Below are positions 63,109 to 64,000 of a stretch of 64,000 nucleotides of DNA, piece by piece (the stretch's first letter is position 1; every line of letters begins with the position of its first letter). The position numbers and the translations under genes were made by a program. This DNA comes from an uncultured Erythrobacter sp. (GTDB taxonomy: Bacteria > Pseudomonadota > Alphaproteobacteria > Sphingomonadales > Sphingomonadaceae): NCBI RefSeq assembly GCF_947499705.1, contig NZ_CANMPJ010000002.1, forward strand, positions 612,688 to 676,687. The letters run 5' to 3'. Below the pieces are notes generated by a model. That model worked only from the letters and a program-made list of their open reading frames with translations, did no database searches and was not told the origin of the DNA.

Positions 63109-63828
63109 TCAGGCCCCGCGATTGCCGCGGCGCTGACCGCGACGTTCAGTGCGGGCCGCTTTGCGGGCTTCCTTCGCAGCTTCACGCTCTTCGGCTGTGA
63201 TCGTGCCGGAGCCGTCAGTGTCGACCTTGGCGAAGCGCGCTTCCATCGCGGTGTCGAACTCGGCGCGCGTTACGATCTGGTCGTTGTTGGTGTCGGCTTG
63301 CTTTAGCATCCGCATTGCGCGGTTCTTGCCTTTGCCGCCGCCTCGGCCACTGCGGCGCATTTCGCCTCGTTTACCACGACGTTCGCCGCGAGCTTCGCCT
63401 CGTCGTTCACTGCGAGCCTCGAGGGCTGCGAGCATTTCAGCTTCGCTGATCCCGCCGCTGCCATCGGTGTCCATGCGCTCGAAACGCTCGGCCTGCTTTG
63501 CAGCCCGGCGCTCAGACCGTTCTGCGCGTCGCGCTTCGCGGGCGGCAGTCATTTCGGCGGCAGTCAGTTCGCCATTGCCGTCGGTGTCGGCTGCGGCAAA
63601 GCGAGCGGCGCGCTTGGCTTCGCGGTCGCTCTGGTCGAGCTGTCCGTCGCCATTCGCATCCATTTTGGCAAAGCGCTCATTGGCCTTGGCCTTGGCTTCT
63701 TCGAGGCTGACGACTCCGTCGCCATTGGCGTCAGCCGAATGGCCGCCTGCATGATGAGCCGCAACGGCGATGCCTGCGCCGCCAAGCGCGAGCGCGGCAG
63801 CCGAAAGTGTGAGTGTCAGTTTACGCAT
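63109..63828 (-). CDS. Exported six-EF-hand protein
   Basis: A 239-residue calcium-binding protein from ATG 63828 (MRKLTLTLSAAALALGG), with GGAGAA upstream. Signal peptide to about residue 24. The mature chain has six EF-hand-type loops, DANGDGVVSLEE, DANGDGQLDQSD, DTDGNGELTAAE, DTDGSGGISEAE, DTNNDQIVTRAE and DTDGSGTITAEE, joined by Arg/Ala/Glu-rich helices, and a Gly/Arg/Lys-rich stretch (about 165-180). It probably binds calcium in the periplasm or outside. It lies upstream of the two-component genes with 93 bp between; joint expression is possible. Confidence 0.9.
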   Translation of the reverse strand: MRKLTLTLSAAALALGGAGIAVAAHHAGGHSADANGDGVVSLEEAKAKANERFAKMDANGDGQLDQSDREAKRAARFAAADTDGNGELTAAEMTAAREARRAERSERRAAKQAERFERMDTDGSGGISEAEMLAALEARSERRGEARGERRGKRGEMRRSGRGGGKGKNRAMRMLKQADTNNDQIVTRAEFDTAMEARFAKVDTDGSGTITAEEREAAKEARKAARTERRGQRRGNRGA

Positions 63829-64000
63829 CCAAATTCTCCAATTGATCGGTTCTTTATAAGAGTTGCGGCAAGGCACCAAACTGCTGCGAGGGGACACAAC
63901 AGCGACAAGGTTGGCAGCAACAGAATTTCGTCGCTGCCGGTCGTCATGGGAGGGTTTGTCGCATCGGCACCTCACCGCAACTCACGAGAACCGTTCTAGC

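Noticed and set aside
1..64000. tRNA, rRNA, CRISPR arrays, prophage or transposase genes
   Set aside because: All gaps over 70 bp were read; none shows a cloverleaf, regularly spaced direct repeats or a transposase/integrase motif.

Overview
The window looks like a chromosomal segment of an alphaproteobacterium of the order Sphingomonadales, most likely family Erythrobacteraceae (Erythrobacter, Altererythrobacter or Qipengyuania). The basis is the gene set: DUF3576 lipoprotein next to leuS-lptE-holA, rnd-lptC-lptA, a PabB-PabC fusion, RibA with a degenerate RibB-like front half, exosortase-A-type glycosyltransferase and ligase genes, and an intracellular PHA depolymerase with a cysteine nucleophile. 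Gene density is high, many genes overlap by 1 or 4 nt, and base composition is GC-rich. I see no rRNA, tRNA, CRISPR array, prophage, transposase or plasmid function. This is core chromosome with small accessory patches.

Layout. 1-6 kb: a DUF4259-like gene cut by the window edge, galU, murA, a ribbon-helix-helix/GNAT pair, tag, a DUF2805 protein, a PilZ protein and phaB. 6-16 kb: an unknown envelope protein, then leuS-lptE-holA behind a DUF3576 lipoprotein, an initiating sugar-phosphate transferase, the opposing rnd-lptC-lptA operon, and ung with a DksA-type zinc finger gene. 16-26 kb: an AAA ATPase, an unknown lipocalin-sized exported protein, an OprB-type porin and gltBD. 26-30 kb: an unknown membrane protein and a divergent exosortase-A-associated glycosyltransferase and O-glycosylation ligase. 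30-42 kb: MaoC hydratase, PhaA-like thiolase, DUF4126 protein, a possibly acquired small gene, phaZ, an ABC exporter, an M13 peptidase, uppP, phhA and ppk2. 41.5-46.3 kb: a four-gene acyl-CoA degradation operon (acyl-CoA dehydrogenase, CaiB/BaiF CoA-transferase, thiolase, FAS1-like/MaoC dehydratase). 46-54 kb: two acidic lipoproteins, a beta-helix protein, an unknown exported protein, GNAT-ribA-xthA and an alkaline phosphatase. 54-64 kb: lolA, rpmG (a 55-residue gene), arfB, an RluA-type pseudouridine synthase, pabBC, a HerA-like ATPase, a GST-fold protein, a two-component system and a six-EF-hand protein.

Themes. PHA/storage metabolism is spread over the window (phaB, PhaA-like thiolase, phaZ), and a perfect 17-bp palindrome between phaZ and the divergent ABC exporter resembles the TGC-N3-GCA sites bound by alphaproteobacterial PhaR. 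Envelope biogenesis is heavily represented (murA, uppP, galU, lptE/A/C, lolA, sugar transferase, Wzy-like ligase).

The most unusual content is non-coding. (1) An 85-bp palindromic element occurs twice at about 91% identity; one copy is intergenic and the other sits in frame inside the FAS1-like dehydratase gene. (2) An element of about 80 bp with terminal inverted repeats occurs in two inverted intergenic copies; its centre differs in sequence but appears to keep the ability to fold. (3) A run of hairpins follows the alkaline phosphatase gene, next to a candidate small RNA of about 120 nt with its own promoter-like boxes and an intrinsic terminator. (4) A 58-nt hairpin separates the EF-hand gene from the two-component system. 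No new defence or mobile system is evident.
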